Below are positions 14,040 to 22,207 of a DNA stretch of 26,036 nucleotides, in pieces. The notes beneath the pieces are model-generated. The model did not search any database. It worked only from the letters and a program-made list of their open reading frames with translations, and was not told the DNA's origin. The stretch comes from CAZSTA01 sp964609495 [NCBI: uncultured bacterium] (lineage in GTDB: Bacteria > CAZSTA01): the NCBI GenBank assembly GCA_964609495.1, contig CAZSTA010000028.1, positions 1-26,036 of the forward strand, in the 5' to 3' direction. A program made the position numbers and the translations under genes. Positions within the stretch are counted from its first letter, which is position 1; the number at the start of each line of letters is the position of its first letter.

Positions 14040-15218
14040 CAACCTGTAAGGATCAAAAAGGGTATATATTGGATTGGAGCTTTAAATCCTAACCTCAGGA
14101 TTTTCGATATAATTATGAAGACGGAGTGGGGAACTACTTACAACTCCTATCTGGTTAAAAGTAATGATAAGATCGCCGTCTTCGAGACGGTCAAGGATAA
14201 ATTCACCGATGATTTCATCGATAACTTAAAATCTTTGGTGGATATAAAATATATAGACTATGTGATCGTAAGTCATACCGAGCCAGATCACTCTGGTTCT
14301 CTAGGCAAGCTCTTAGAATTAGCACCTAACATCAAGGTGGTATCCTCTAAGGTAGCTTGTCGTTTTGCTCAAGAGATAATCAACAAGGAAATCGATTGCC
14401 TTACTGTTGGGGATGGCGATACCCTAGATTTGGGGGGCAAAACCCTCAGATTCTTCTCCACTCCATTCTTACATTGGCCAGATTCTATACTCACTTATCT
14501 GGTAGAGGATAAGATATTGTTCTCCTGCGACGTTTTCGGCTCTCACTATTGCGATGATAGACTATTCGACGACTTAGTTGATGATTTCACCGAGGTCAAT
14601 CGCTATTATTTCGATCATATTATGAGGCCTTTCAAGGATAATGTTCTCGAAGCTCTAAATAAGATAAAGGATTTGGATATAGAGATAATAGCCACTGGAC
14701 ATGGACCGATCTTGAGACAAGATCCCCAAAAATATATCAAACGTTATACCGATTGGGCTAGTATTCCCAGGAAAGAAGGGAATAAGAAGATCATCATAGC
14801 TTATATATCGGCTTATGGAAATACAACGAAGATGGCTAAGGAGATCGCTAAGGGCGCTTCTTCAAATGGAGTGAGGGTTTCTTTACACGATCTTATCTGG
14901 CCCGATATTCCTACTTTAGTCGATGAGATAGAGGCGGCAGATGGATTACTCGTGGGTTCGCCAACGATAAATGGTGATGCGGTAAAGCCGGTATGGGATC
15001 TACTATCGAGCTTAGCCACATTGAAGCTTAAAGGCAAGACCGGAGCCGCGTTCGGATCCTATGGTTGGAGTGGAGAAGCAGTTAAGATGCTTGAGGATAG
15101 GATGAGAAGCCTCAAGTTTAAGGTTATAGAGCCAGGGGTCAGGGCGAATTTCGTTCCCGATGAGGAGGATTTGGCGAAATGCGAGGAATTTGGAAGGAAG
15201 TTCGCTGAGGCTCTATAA
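14037..15218 (+). CDS. fprA: Flavodiiron protein (FprA type A)
   Basis: A 393-residue enzyme that reduces O2 (or NO) to water (or N2O) with electrons from rubredoxin. The N-terminal metallo-beta-lactamase domain has HTEPDHSG, with the di-iron ligands of the H-x-E-x-D-H motif. Further ligands are seen in FLHWPDS, SCDVFGSHY and TGHGPI. The flavodoxin domain starts near residue 250 with the FMN loop ISAYGNTTKMA and continues through GSPTINGDAVKP and FGSYGWSGEA. There is no fused rubredoxin, so it is the simple class A. The start is GTG, chosen because family members begin a few residues before the K-x-GIYWIGA motif. It shares the region with rubredoxin upstream and the metal permease 55 bases downstream. 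Confidence 0.95.
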   Translation: MQPVRIKKGIYWIGALNPNLRIFDIIMKTEWGTTYNSYLVKSNDKIAVFETVKDKFTDDFIDNLKSLVDIKYIDYVIVSHTEPDHSGSLGKLLELAPNIKVVSSKVACRFAQEIINKEIDCLTVGDGDTLDLGGKTLRFFSTPFLHWPDSILTYLVEDKILFSCDVFGSHYCDDRLFDDLVDDFTEVNRYYFDHIMRPFKDNVLEALNKIKDLDIEIIATGHGPILRQDPQKYIKRYTDWASIPRKEGNKKIIIAYISAYGNTTKMAKEIAKGASSNGVRVSLHDLIWPDIPTLVDEIEAADGLLVGSPTINGDAVKPVWDLLSSLATLKLKGKTGAAFGSYGWSGEAVKMLEDRMRSLKFKVIEPGVRANFVPDEEDLAKCEEFGRKFAEAL

Positions 15219-15273
15219 TTATAGGGATATGGCTTAAAGACCCTATTCAAACTATTATAAAGGAAGTGATTAT

Positions 15274-16491
15274 TTGCTCCTCGAGGTAATCTGGATAATA
15301 CTTAACTCGGCAAGAGATGCTTTTATTCAAGTTGGCGTTTGGGTAGCTTTGATGTTGATAATATTCGGTTACATCGAGTATGCAACCAAAGGCAGAATCG
15401 TCGGATCGATACGAAGAGGAAGACGCTGGCAACCTTTAATAGGTGCTTTCTTAGGAGTTACCCCAGGTTGCGGAGGAGCTATCTTCGTTATGCCTCTCTT
15501 CGTCAATGGGACTGTAACCTTCGGGACTGTAATAGCTACTCTGGTAGCTACTATGGGAGATTCTTCGTGGGTGATAATAGCTGGGCTCCCTAAAGATGCC
15601 TTGCTCATTCATACTATACTTTTCGTCAGTGGGATTATCGTTGGTTATATAGTGGATTGGCTAAAGATCGGGATTAATCTAGTTAGACCGGGGAAGGAGA
15701 TAGAGGAAACATCCAGACGACTGGGACAGCAATATGCCCAAGCTGAAAATTCCTCTTTTCATCCTGAAGCTTTCAAATATGAACATTTAGAGTCGACAGA
15801 ACAGGTAGATATACTGCATGCCGCCTCCCACGTTCATCCTGACAGTATCTCCTATAACTTAACCCACAACTTCTATATGGTGATATGGATAGCTTTCTCG
15901 ATAGGCTTCATAATATCCTTCTTCACTCAGCTTCAAATAGCTGCTCCGGAGCAAGTCGATGCCATATTCGGAGGGTTTCCCATCTACAACGTAGTAGGAG
16001 TTGTAGGAACACTGCTGTGTATAATCTGGATGGTATTGAGCGACAAATTTCTCAGAGATGATACTTATGAGCAGGTAGAGGAGAAACTTGAGTCTATGCG
16101 GGAGACTTTGATCCACAGTGCTGAGGAGACCGCCTTTGTAGTAGCTTGGGTAACAGCCGCTTACATAGTATTTGAGCTCTTTCTATACCTAACTAATATC
16201 GACCTGGCATATATAGTTAACCGAGCTGGGATTATATCGGTTATAGCGGCGGCAGCTATAGGGTTGATCCCTGGATGTGGCCCTCAGATAATCACTACTA
16301 GTCTGTATATTAAAGGAGTTATCCCCTTCGCGGCAGTGATCTCTAACGCGCTGAGTCAGGATGGAGATGCGTTATTCCCCCTCTTATCCCTACACCGGAA
16401 ATCGGCTCTATATGCTACGATAATAACTACTATTCCCGCGATAATAATTGGCTGTATCTTCTATCTACTGGGAATAGGGGGCTTTAGGTAA
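15274..16491 (+). CDS. Putative 10-TM heavy-metal/manganese permease (ArsP_2-like)
   Basis: A 405-residue membrane protein built from two similar halves. Each half has a PGCG motif in a membrane loop: TPGCGGAIFV (P64-G67) and IPGCGPQIIT (P333-G336). Each is followed by a segment with a GDSSW or DGDALFPLL signature. This matches the putative heavy-metal exporter/manganese transporter family (PF11449), whose substrate is not firmly known. A histidine-rich loop between the halves (around residues 165-200, with HPEAF, HAASHVHPD and THNF) could bind metal. The start is TTG with AAGGAAGTGA ahead of it. It lies 29 bases upstream of the encapsulin cargo gene, which suggests joint expression and a role in metal supply or relief. 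Confidence 0.8.
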   Translation: MLLEVIWIILNSARDAFIQVGVWVALMLIIFGYIEYATKGRIVGSIRRGRRWQPLIGAFLGVTPGCGGAIFVMPLFVNGTVTFGTVIATLVATMGDSSWVIIAGLPKDALLIHTILFVSGIIVGYIVDWLKIGINLVRPGKEIEETSRRLGQQYAQAENSSFHPEAFKYEHLESTEQVDILHAASHVHPDSISYNLTHNFYMVIWIAFSIGFIISFFTQLQIAAPEQVDAIFGGFPIYNVVGVVGTLLCIIWMVLSDKFLRDDTYEQVEEKLESMRETLIHSAEETAFVVAWVTAAYIVFELFLYLTNIDLAYIVNRAGIISVIAAAAIGLIPGCGPQIITTSLYIKGVIPFAAVISNALSQDGDALFPLLSLHRKSALYATIITTIPAIIIGCIFYLLGIGGFR

Positions 16492-16520
16492 TGCTTTCTG
16501 ATTTGGAAGGAGGTGACAAT

Positions 16521-17501
16521 ATGGACGTAGAAAAAGCAATATCCCTCTTAAATAGGGATATCGAATCGGAACATGCCGCTATCATTCAGTATCTCCAGCA
16601 AGCCTATATGATGGGAGAAGGAGAATACGCTTGTGAGATAGAGGCGATAGCTAGGGAGGAGATGAGACATCTCGATTGGTTAGGGGAGAAGGTGGCTGAA
16701 TTAGGAGGTGATCCCAGCATCAAACGGGCTGAGGTGATCTTAGGAGGTCCGGTTAACACTGATATGCTTAAGCAAGACGTTCTATCTGAGGAGATGGCTA
16801 TCTCCGAATACAGGAGACACATAGAGGAGATAGGAGATCCAGAGATCACCAGGCTTATAGAGAGGATCATCGCCGATGAGGAAGCTCACCGCACGATATT
16901 CAGCGATATGATCAAGGAGATCGAGGAAGAGGAGGGAGTTAAAGAGATCGTCCTCAAGGATATGTCCAAGCCGAGGGAGGAGGAGAAGGAAGTCGTCGGG
17001 ATGATGAAGGGTAATATCGACGCTGAGTACACCAATATCTTAAAGTATATACATCAATCCTTCGTAACTGGCGACTGCGAGTTCAGCAGAGATTTAGAGG
17101 AGATAGCTATAGAGGAGATGAAGCATCTCGGTTGGGTCTCAGAGGAGTTACAAGGTATGGGTTTCAAACCCGATATTGAGTATATCGAAGTCGAGCGAAC
17201 TCGCGATGAGGTGGAGATGCTGAAATCCGATATCGAGGGAGAGCGTCGTGCTACCGATCGGTATCAAAAGCAAGTGGAGACCCTTGAAGATCCGAAGCTT
17301 AGGGAGCTTATGGATAGGATTAAACTTCACGAAGTATATCATGGTGAGGATTTCAACGAGTATTTGGAGAAATTCTCCAAGGCTGAGGAAGAAGCAAAAG
17401 AGGCTCCTGCAAAGGTTGAAGAAGCTGAGGAGAAGAAACCCGAATCTCCTGCGGGAAAGCTCACGATAGGAAGTCTATTGGGGAAGGAACAGGGAGAATG
17501 A
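16521..17501 (+). CDS. Tandem two-domain ferritin-like encapsulin cargo protein
   Basis: A 326-residue protein with two complete four-helix ferritin-like modules. Module 1 has E17, E47-x2-H50, E90 and E120-x2-H123. Module 2 has E169, E199-x2-H202, E241 and E271-x2-H274. The offset is 151-152 residues throughout, so this is a tandem duplication with both di-iron sites intact. A charged, probably disordered linker follows (about 286-312, Glu/Ala/Lys/Pro rich). The C-terminus KLTIGSLLGK fits encapsulin cargo-loading peptides of the LTVGSL/LGIGSL type. I start at 16521 because GGAAGGAGGTGACAAT stands directly before it; an ATG at 16491 would add ten residues. The shell gene begins 35 bases downstream. 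Likely role: oxidising and loading iron inside the shell. Confidence 0.9.
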   Translation: MDVEKAISLLNRDIESEHAAIIQYLQQAYMMGEGEYACEIEAIAREEMRHLDWLGEKVAELGGDPSIKRAEVILGGPVNTDMLKQDVLSEEMAISEYRRHIEEIGDPEITRLIERIIADEEAHRTIFSDMIKEIEEEEGVKEIVLKDMSKPREEEKEVVGMMKGNIDAEYTNILKYIHQSFVTGDCEFSRDLEEIAIEEMKHLGWVSEELQGMGFKPDIEYIEVERTRDEVEMLKSDIEGERRATDRYQKQVETLEDPKLRELMDRIKLHEVYHGEDFNEYLEKFSKAEEEAKEAPAKVEEAEEKKPESPAGKLTIGSLLGKEQGE

Positions 17502-17536
17502 TCGAGCTGATATTTCTAATGAAGGGAGGATAATAA

Positions 17537-18382
17537 ATGGCTGATTATCTAATGAGAGACGAAGCTCCTCTAAGTTCTGAGGAATGGGGAAAGATAGACG
17601 AGACAGTGGTTGAAGTTGCTCAGAAACAATTGGTCGGCAGGCGCTTTATTCCCATCTTTGGACCTATCGGAGCAGGTGTTCAAATGATCGCTAGCGATGT
17701 CTTCGCTGGATTAGGCGAGGGGAAAACCGATGTCTTCGGAGATGAAGCGACCGATCCGATATTATCCAAGGGAAGGAAATATATTACCTTACCTATGATC
17801 TACAAGGATTTCAAGCTCTTCTGGAGGGATATCGAAGCCAGCAAGAAAGCAGGACTTCCCCTTAATATTCAATCAGCGGCAGCGGCCAGTGTTTTTTGTG
17901 CTTACAAAGAGGATGATCTGATATTCAACGGAGATAAGGAGTTCAATTGGGAGGGTCTCCTGAATGTTACTGGGAGGAAAAAGTTGATCTTCAGCGATTG
18001 GAGTATCTCCGGCAATATCTTACAAGATGTGGTGAATGCTACTAAGGAATTGGTAAGCTCTGGTAACTACGGACCTTATGCGATGGTGGTTAATCCCGCG
18101 ATGTATACCCAGATGTTCAGGACATATAAGAATTCAGGAGTTCTGGAGATCAGACATATAAGAGAGCTGGTAACCGCTGGTGTCTATCAATCATCAGCTG
18201 TAACAGATGATAAGGCGGTGGTGGTCTCAGTGGGATCTCAGAACTTCGATCTTGTCATAGGACAGGATCTTGTAACCGCTTATCTGGGACCTGAGAATCT
18301 AAATCATTCCTTCCGAGTCTTCGAGAGCTTAGCCTTGAGGATAAAGCGTCCCGATGCTATCTGCACTTTTGAGAAGAAGTAA
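17537..18382 (+). CDS. Family 1 encapsulin shell protein
   Basis: A 281-residue HK97-fold protein that assembles into a protein nanocompartment. Family features are the N-terminus MRDEAPLSSEEWGKIDETV (the helix that takes part in cargo-peptide binding), a RFIPIFGPIGAG segment, the domain with FKLFWRDIEASKKAGLPLNI, and AAAASVFCAYKEDDLIFNGD. The C-terminal part contains VGSQNFDLVIGQDLVTAYLG and FRVFESLALRIKRPDAIC. The length is slightly above T. maritima-type T=1 shells and close to some T=3/T=4 shells, so the size class is open. It follows its cargo gene with GGGAGGA before the ATG. The pairing makes an iron-storage compartment the leading reading. Confidence 0.96.
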   Translation: MADYLMRDEAPLSSEEWGKIDETVVEVAQKQLVGRRFIPIFGPIGAGVQMIASDVFAGLGEGKTDVFGDEATDPILSKGRKYITLPMIYKDFKLFWRDIEASKKAGLPLNIQSAAAASVFCAYKEDDLIFNGDKEFNWEGLLNVTGRKKLIFSDWSISGNILQDVVNATKELVSSGNYGPYAMVVNPAMYTQMFRTYKNSGVLEIRHIRELVTAGVYQSSAVTDDKAVVVSVGSQNFDLVIGQDLVTAYLGPENLNHSFRVFESLALRIKRPDAICTFEKK

Positions 18383-18404
18383 ATACGAAGTATAGACTTA
18401 TTTA

Positions 18405-18436
18405 GGGGTGTCGAGTCTTGTTGAGGCTCGACACCT
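18405..18436 (+). terminator. Hairpin between encapsulin and the next ferritin-like gene
   Basis: GGTGTCGAG (18407-18415) pairs perfectly with CTCGACACC (18427-18435), with an 11-base loop. No T-run follows, so it may act as a partial terminator or a processing/stability element that sets the shell expression apart from downstream genes. Confidence 0.5.
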
Positions 18437-18463
18437 ACGGGATATAGCAAGGAGGATTTTCGG

Positions 18464-18916
18464 ATGCAACAAACTAGTTTTGATGAGATCGTGGATTTTG
18501 CAATAGGTAAGGAGGTAGAGGCTGAGGCTTTCTACAAAGAGATAGTAGATCTCGTGGATCAAGATAATATGAGAACTATGTTTCGGGAACTTGCCGCAGA
18601 AGAGAAAAAACACCAAGATATCCTTAAAAATGTGAGTAAGGATAACGTAGAAAGATATAAGATCCAGGCAGTTCCCGATCTTAAAATAAGCGATTATCTG
18701 GTGGATGTTGAGCCGAAGCCCGATATGAATTATCAGGATGCCCTTATAATAGCGATGAAGAGGGAGGAAAGATCTGTCAGTCTTTATAGCGATATGGCTG
18801 ATAAAAGCGATAACACCGAATTGGAGAAACTATTTAAAGTCCTAGCTCAGGAGGAAGCCAAACATAAACTCAGATTGGAGACTGAATACGAGGCTCAAAT
18901 TCTATCTGAAGACTAA
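18464..18916 (+). CDS. Rubrerythrin-like ferritin-family protein without rubredoxin domain
   Basis: A 150-residue four-helix protein. Di-iron ligands are evident: helix A glutamate in IGKEVEAEAFYKEI, EEKKH in FRELAAEEKKHQDIL, the glutamate pair in AMKREERSVSLYSDM, and EEAKH in FKVLAQEEAKHKLRL. This is the COG1633-type rubrerythrin-like group; no C-terminal CxxC rubredoxin domain is present. It probably reduces peroxide or handles iron using outside electrons. It starts after CAAGGAGG and lies 81 bases downstream of encapsulin. Its C-terminus (YEAQILSED) has no cargo peptide, so it probably works in the cytosol. It sits 33 bases ahead of the flavoprotein reductase gene. Confidence 0.85.
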   Translation: MQQTSFDEIVDFAIGKEVEAEAFYKEIVDLVDQDNMRTMFRELAAEEKKHQDILKNVSKDNVERYKIQAVPDLKISDYLVDVEPKPDMNYQDALIIAMKREERSVSLYSDMADKSDNTELEKLFKVLAQEEAKHKLRLETEYEAQILSED

Positions 18917-18949
18917 TGCTTTTGAGCTATCTTGATGGGGGCCTGATAT

Positions 18950-20191
18950 ATGAACAATATCATCATAGGTAATGGCATCGCTGGATTAAGCGCAGCCGAG
19001 GCTATCCGAGAGGTGGATAAGAGTTGCGAGATAACTCTTCTTACCAAAGAAGGTTATGCCACCTATAGCCGACCGATGCTTCCTAGATTTTTAGTCAACA
19101 AGGTTACTATGGATAGACTGCTAGTTAGGAAGGAAGAGGATTACACCAGGCTTGATATTGATCTTAGGCTCAACAGCGAGGTCGAACGAATAGATACCTC
19201 CGAGAGAAAGGTCTTTCTAACCGATAGCTCTTCTCTAAATTATGATAATCTTATCATAGCCGCTGGTAGTTTTCCCTTCTTCCCTCATAAATTTATCAAG
19301 GGCTTAAACAAAGGCTGTATATACGGTCTTCGGACTATAGATGATGTCAAATATATAAATATGACTTTAGAGAAGAGCATAGACAAGGAGGTTGTGATCA
19401 TCGGAGGAGGGCTGATCGGGATAGAATTAGCTGATCTCCTAAATCAGGAGGGGTATCATATAACCCTTATAGATATAGCTGATCAGCTAGCACCCCCAGT
19501 GCTATTCAAGACTGCCGCTGACATTATGAGGAGGAAATTAGAAGGTTTAGGGATAAGGGTTCTACTTGATACCAAAGTCACTGAGGTTTTAGGAGCAGAG
19601 GAGGCCGAGGGGGTGGTCTTTGAGAAGGATGGCGAAGTTCAACAGTGCAGTAGCCAGCTAGTGGTCCTCTCCACTGGAGTTAGAGCTAGCATAGATCTTG
19701 CTCAAGATACCCCGCTAGAGACTAATCGAGGGATCATAGTGAACAGGATGATGAAGACTAATGTCGATAACGTATATGCCGCTGGGGATGTTGCGGAGCT
19801 TGTTGATCCTAATAGCGAGACTAGGATAATCAACTTCACCTGGAACAACGCCAGGGAACAAGGTCTTGTCGCTGGACATAATATGGCCGGGATGAATGAG
19901 GAGTATGAAAGTTCCTTCTCGGTTAATTATTCCTCTTTAGCCGGACTTCGCTTAGTATCCGCAGGAGATTTCAGGGGAGGTGAAGGGGACGAAATATTGA
20001 CTCAGGGGGATATCGAGAATGACATATACAAGAGGATAGTCATTAGAGATAACTCGATTATCGGCTTCAACTTCATCGGCGATACCTCCGATTCTAGGAT
20101 CATATCCTCACTTCTTCAGAGACAGGAGGATGTCAGCAATTTCAAAGATAAGCTTTTGAGCGGGAAGTTAAACGAGGTAGTTTCTTCATAA
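18950..20191 (+). CDS. NAD(P)H:rubredoxin oxidoreductase-like flavoprotein
   Basis: A 413-residue FAD/NAD(P)H pyridine-nucleotide-disulfide-type reductase. The FAD fold begins at residue 2 with IIIGNGIAGLSAAEAI. YSRPMLPRFL follows where the FAD contacts lie, and the NAD(P)H fold is VVIIGGGLIGIELADLL. The second FAD motif is VYAAGDVAEL. There is no redox-active CxxxxC, as expected for NADH-rubredoxin reductase/NorW-type enzymes. With rubredoxin and flavodiiron protein in the same region, electron transfer from NAD(P)H to rubredoxin is the likely job. A nitrite-reductase-like or NADH-oxidase relative cannot be ruled out. A GGGGG-rich site stands about 10 bases before the ATG. Confidence 0.85.
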   Translation: MNNIIIGNGIAGLSAAEAIREVDKSCEITLLTKEGYATYSRPMLPRFLVNKVTMDRLLVRKEEDYTRLDIDLRLNSEVERIDTSERKVFLTDSSSLNYDNLIIAAGSFPFFPHKFIKGLNKGCIYGLRTIDDVKYINMTLEKSIDKEVVIIGGGLIGIELADLLNQEGYHITLIDIADQLAPPVLFKTAADIMRRKLEGLGIRVLLDTKVTEVLGAEEAEGVVFEKDGEVQQCSSQLVVLSTGVRASIDLAQDTPLETNRGIIVNRMMKTNVDNVYAAGDVAELVDPNSETRIINFTWNNAREQGLVAGHNMAGMNEEYESSFSVNYSSLAGLRLVSAGDFRGGEGDEILTQGDIENDIYKRIVIRDNSIIGFNFIGDTSDSRIISSLLQRQEDVSNFKDKLLSGKLNEVVSS

Positions 20192-20193
20192 AT

Positions 20194-20280
20194 AAGGGAA
20201 ATTTTTTAACCTTGAGCTCTATTTGTATAAGAGGGGTTGAGGGGAGAATTTCTCCCCCAATTGCGGCAAAAATTCCCTTT
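20194..20280 (-). repeat. Hairpin repeat, copy B3 (opposite orientation, with internal insert)
   Basis: The arms AAGGGAAATTTTT (from 20194) and AAAAATTCCCTT (to 20279) pair. CTTGAGCTCTATT (20211-20223) is the exact reverse complement of AATAGAGCTCAAG in B1. The core is split by about 38 bases that carry their own hairpin GGGGAGAA/TTCTCCCC (20241-20257). It fills the gap between the reductase and the next ferritin-like gene. Confidence 0.7.
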
Positions 20281-20297
20281 AACAAGGAGGATGAAAG

Positions 20298-20783
20298 ATG
20301 AGTATATTCTTTTCAGGAGTTGAGTTAGTTGATATAGCTGTTCAAATAGAGAAGAACGGATATGCCTTCTATAACTCTTTGATCAACAAGGCTGAGACTC
20401 AAAAATCCAAGGATATCTTCAGCTTTTTGGCAGGGGAAGAGAAGAAGCATATCGCTACTTTCAAGAGCATAGGTGAAGCGCTAGGTGATTATGAGATTCC
20501 CGATTTATACAGTCAAGAGGAGTACCAACTCTATATGAAAGCCTTAGCCGATTCCGAGGTCTTCACCAAGCAGATAGATATAGATAAGTTAGTCGAGAAG
20601 GCAAAGAGCGATGTGGAAGCTATTGATATGGCGATGGGCTTCGAGCGGGATTCTCTACTCTTCTACTATGAGATAAGAAATGTGGTTCGACAGCAAGATC
20701 AAAAGGTAGTAGATGAGTTAATCTCTCAGGAGAAATCCCATTTGAGGCAACTATCCAAACTCAAGAACGAGATACAAGCCTGA
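20298..20783 (+). CDS. Ferritin-like (rubrerythrin-type) di-iron protein
   Basis: A 161-residue four-helix protein resembling the one at 18464 in plan. Ligand positions are the glutamate in AVQIEKNGYAFYNSL, EEKKH in FSFLAGEEKKHIATF, the glutamate in MGFERDSLLFYYEI, and EKSH in LISQEKSHLRQL. The stretch between helices B and C is longer (DLYSQEEYQLYMKALADSEVF) and partly helical. It has no rubredoxin domain and no C-terminal cargo peptide. AAGGAGGATGAAAG precedes the ATG. It is the last gene of the encapsulin/rubredoxin region. Peroxide reduction or iron binding is inferred from the family. Confidence 0.85.
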   Translation: MSIFFSGVELVDIAVQIEKNGYAFYNSLINKAETQKSKDIFSFLAGEEKKHIATFKSIGEALGDYEIPDLYSQEEYQLYMKALADSEVFTKQIDIDKLVEKAKSDVEAIDMAMGFERDSLLFYYEIRNVVRQQDQKVVDELISQEKSHLRQLSKLKNEIQA

Positions 20784-20935
20784 TTTTATAGTTTCAAGAA
20801 GAGGAGAGAATCCTCCCCTCCATATCTTCCACTTTTATAGGAGGGATCTCCCCTTCTAATCCCTTATGTTCAAGTAGTTTCAAAATTTTTTGTCTGAGAT
20901 GTTCGAGATCGGATTAGACCTTGAACTCATATAAA
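20784..20935. other. Hairpin-rich end of the ferritin-like operon
   Basis: The stretch has an imperfect long inverted repeat in which 20798-20821 (GAGGAGAGAATCCTCCCCTC core) faces 20840-20856 (GGAGGGATCTCCCCTTC). It probably acts as the transcript end. No gene is seen here. The next 100 bases hold repeat A2, and 21034-21113 show only the aldolase ribosome-binding site. Confidence 0.45.
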
Positions 20936-21033
20936 TCACCCTCCCGTCAAGGGAGGGGAAAATAGAAAGATCAGTTCTATCTGGATGTTCCCTCTCCCCT
21001 CGTGGGAGAGGGATAGGGTGAGGGGGAAATTAT
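20936..21033. repeat. Three-hairpin GC-rich intergenic repeat, copy A2
   Basis: This copy has the same order of three hairpins as A1: CCCTCCC/GGGAGGG (20939-20945 with 20951-20957), ATAGAA/TTCTAT (20962-20967 with 20975-20980) and CCCTCTCCC/GGGAGAGGG (20990-20998 with 21004-21012). The middle hairpin has a different sequence from that in A1 but still pairs. The ends TCACCCT and AGGGTGA are the same. Confidence 0.8.
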
Positions 21034-21113
21034 TTCTTTCGCTCATTAGATTAGTCTAGCGCACCTTATGCGGATATGAGCGAATCCCTTATATTTGAAA
21101 AGGAGGATTTATT

Positions 21114-22070
21114 ATGTCTTATGCGGAGAGGATAAAGGAGATAGAGAGAGGTTTAAAACAAGGTATAAGGGTTGAAAAGTTCTCTTTGGATCTTGATCAC
21201 CTGGGTCCTGGGGAGAAGAGGAGATTATACGAGTTTATGTATGCCCATGGCCCTGGCAATGGGAAGATGTTGTTTCTTCCTATCGATCAAGGGGTGGAGC
21301 ATGGCCCCAGCGATTTCTTTCCCAATCCTCCTAGCGTTGATTTCGATTTCCAACTGGCTCTTGCTGAGGAGGGAGGGTATTCGGGTATAGTTTGTCATAT
21401 AGGCTTAGCGGAGAAACATATGAAGAAGTTCGCGGGCAGAGTTCCTCTGATTCTGAAGATCAACGGTAAGACTAACATCCCCTCCGATGAGGAGGCTTTC
21501 TCAGCTCTGGATGCAACGGTGGAGGATGCAGTCAGACTCGGAGCGGATGCTATCGGTTATACCCTCTATGTTGGTTCTCCAAGTCAAGATCGAGACTTCG
21601 TCCAATTTATGCAGGTCAGACAGGAAGCTAAAAGATATGGAATGCCAGCTATTATGTGGGCTTATCCGAGAGGAAAATATGTCGAGGAAAAAGGCGGGCG
21701 GGATTCCTTAGCTATGGTTCATTATGCGGCTAGAATCGCTAACGAGTTGGGAGCAACCTTAGTTAAGATAAATCAACCCAAGGCTCCTAAGGGGGGCGAA
21801 TATACCGATAAGTTCTTCGGCAAATACAACCAATATAAGGACCTTGATGATCAGACCTCCCTCAATATGGCGGTTCAAGCGGCGGGAAGGACTGGCGTAT
21901 TAGTCTCTGGAGGAAGTAAGATCAGCGATGAGGATCTCCTGAACAAAGCTGAGGCTTCCTTAAAGGCTGGAGTCGATGGCTTGATCTTCGGAAGGAATAT
22001 GTGGCAGCGAAAGTTTGAGGATGCGCTTGAGATAACCAGAGAGATCAAGAAGATGATGCAAGAGTTCTAG
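21114..22070 (+). CDS. Class I fructose-bisphosphate aldolase, archaeal/DeoC-FbaB type
   Basis: A 318-residue TIM-barrel aldolase of glycolysis/gluconeogenesis that splits fructose-1,6-bisphosphate by a Schiff-base mechanism. Recognisable segments are FLPIDQGVEHGPSDFF, PLILKINGKTNIP, AIGYTLYVGS, and IMWAYPRGKY. LVKINQP contains the candidate Schiff-base lysine K218, and VSGGSKISDEDLL and GLIFGRNMWQR form the phosphate-binding C-terminal loops. AAAAGGAGG lies ahead of the ATG. It stands alone between repeat A2 and a hairpin pair (22088-22160), so it is probably its own transcript. Related enzymes (Lsr aldolase LsrF, DhnA-type) are similar, but the long N-terminus and this sequence pattern favour the aldolase. 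Confidence 0.9.
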   Translation: MSYAERIKEIERGLKQGIRVEKFSLDLDHLGPGEKRRLYEFMYAHGPGNGKMLFLPIDQGVEHGPSDFFPNPPSVDFDFQLALAEEGGYSGIVCHIGLAEKHMKKFAGRVPLILKINGKTNIPSDEEAFSALDATVEDAVRLGADAIGYTLYVGSPSQDRDFVQFMQVRQEAKRYGMPAIMWAYPRGKYVEEKGGRDSLAMVHYAARIANELGATLVKINQPKAPKGGEYTDKFFGKYNQYKDLDDQTSLNMAVQAAGRTGVLVSGGSKISDEDLLNKAEASLKAGVDGLIFGRNMWQRKFEDALEITREIKKMMQEF

Positions 22071-22087
22071 GAATTTGTTAATCTCAG

Positions 22088-22160
22088 ATCTCATCTCCTC
22101 CGAGGAGAGGGGATGAGATAGACTTGTTGATACCTACTACTTCGACTTATTTGTCGAAGT
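22088..22160 (+). terminator. Two hairpins after the aldolase gene
   Basis: ATCTCATC (22088-22095) pairs with GATGAGAT (22112-22119), with an inner TCCTC/GAGGA stem. A second hairpin ACTTCGAC (22139-22146) / GTCGAAGT (22153-22160) follows. Neither has a T-run. They probably separate the aldolase transcript from the Fe-S assembly genes. Confidence 0.5.
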
Positions 22161-22207
22161 TAGACTTCATATCCTAGTAGGATAGCGACTTAGGAGGATC
22201 AACTATT

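Noticed and set aside
16521-17501. Cargo as a fusion of two EncFtn (two-helix) proteins
   Set aside because: Each half has four ligand-bearing helices with its own pair of ExxH motifs, so each is a complete four-helix ferritin-like domain.
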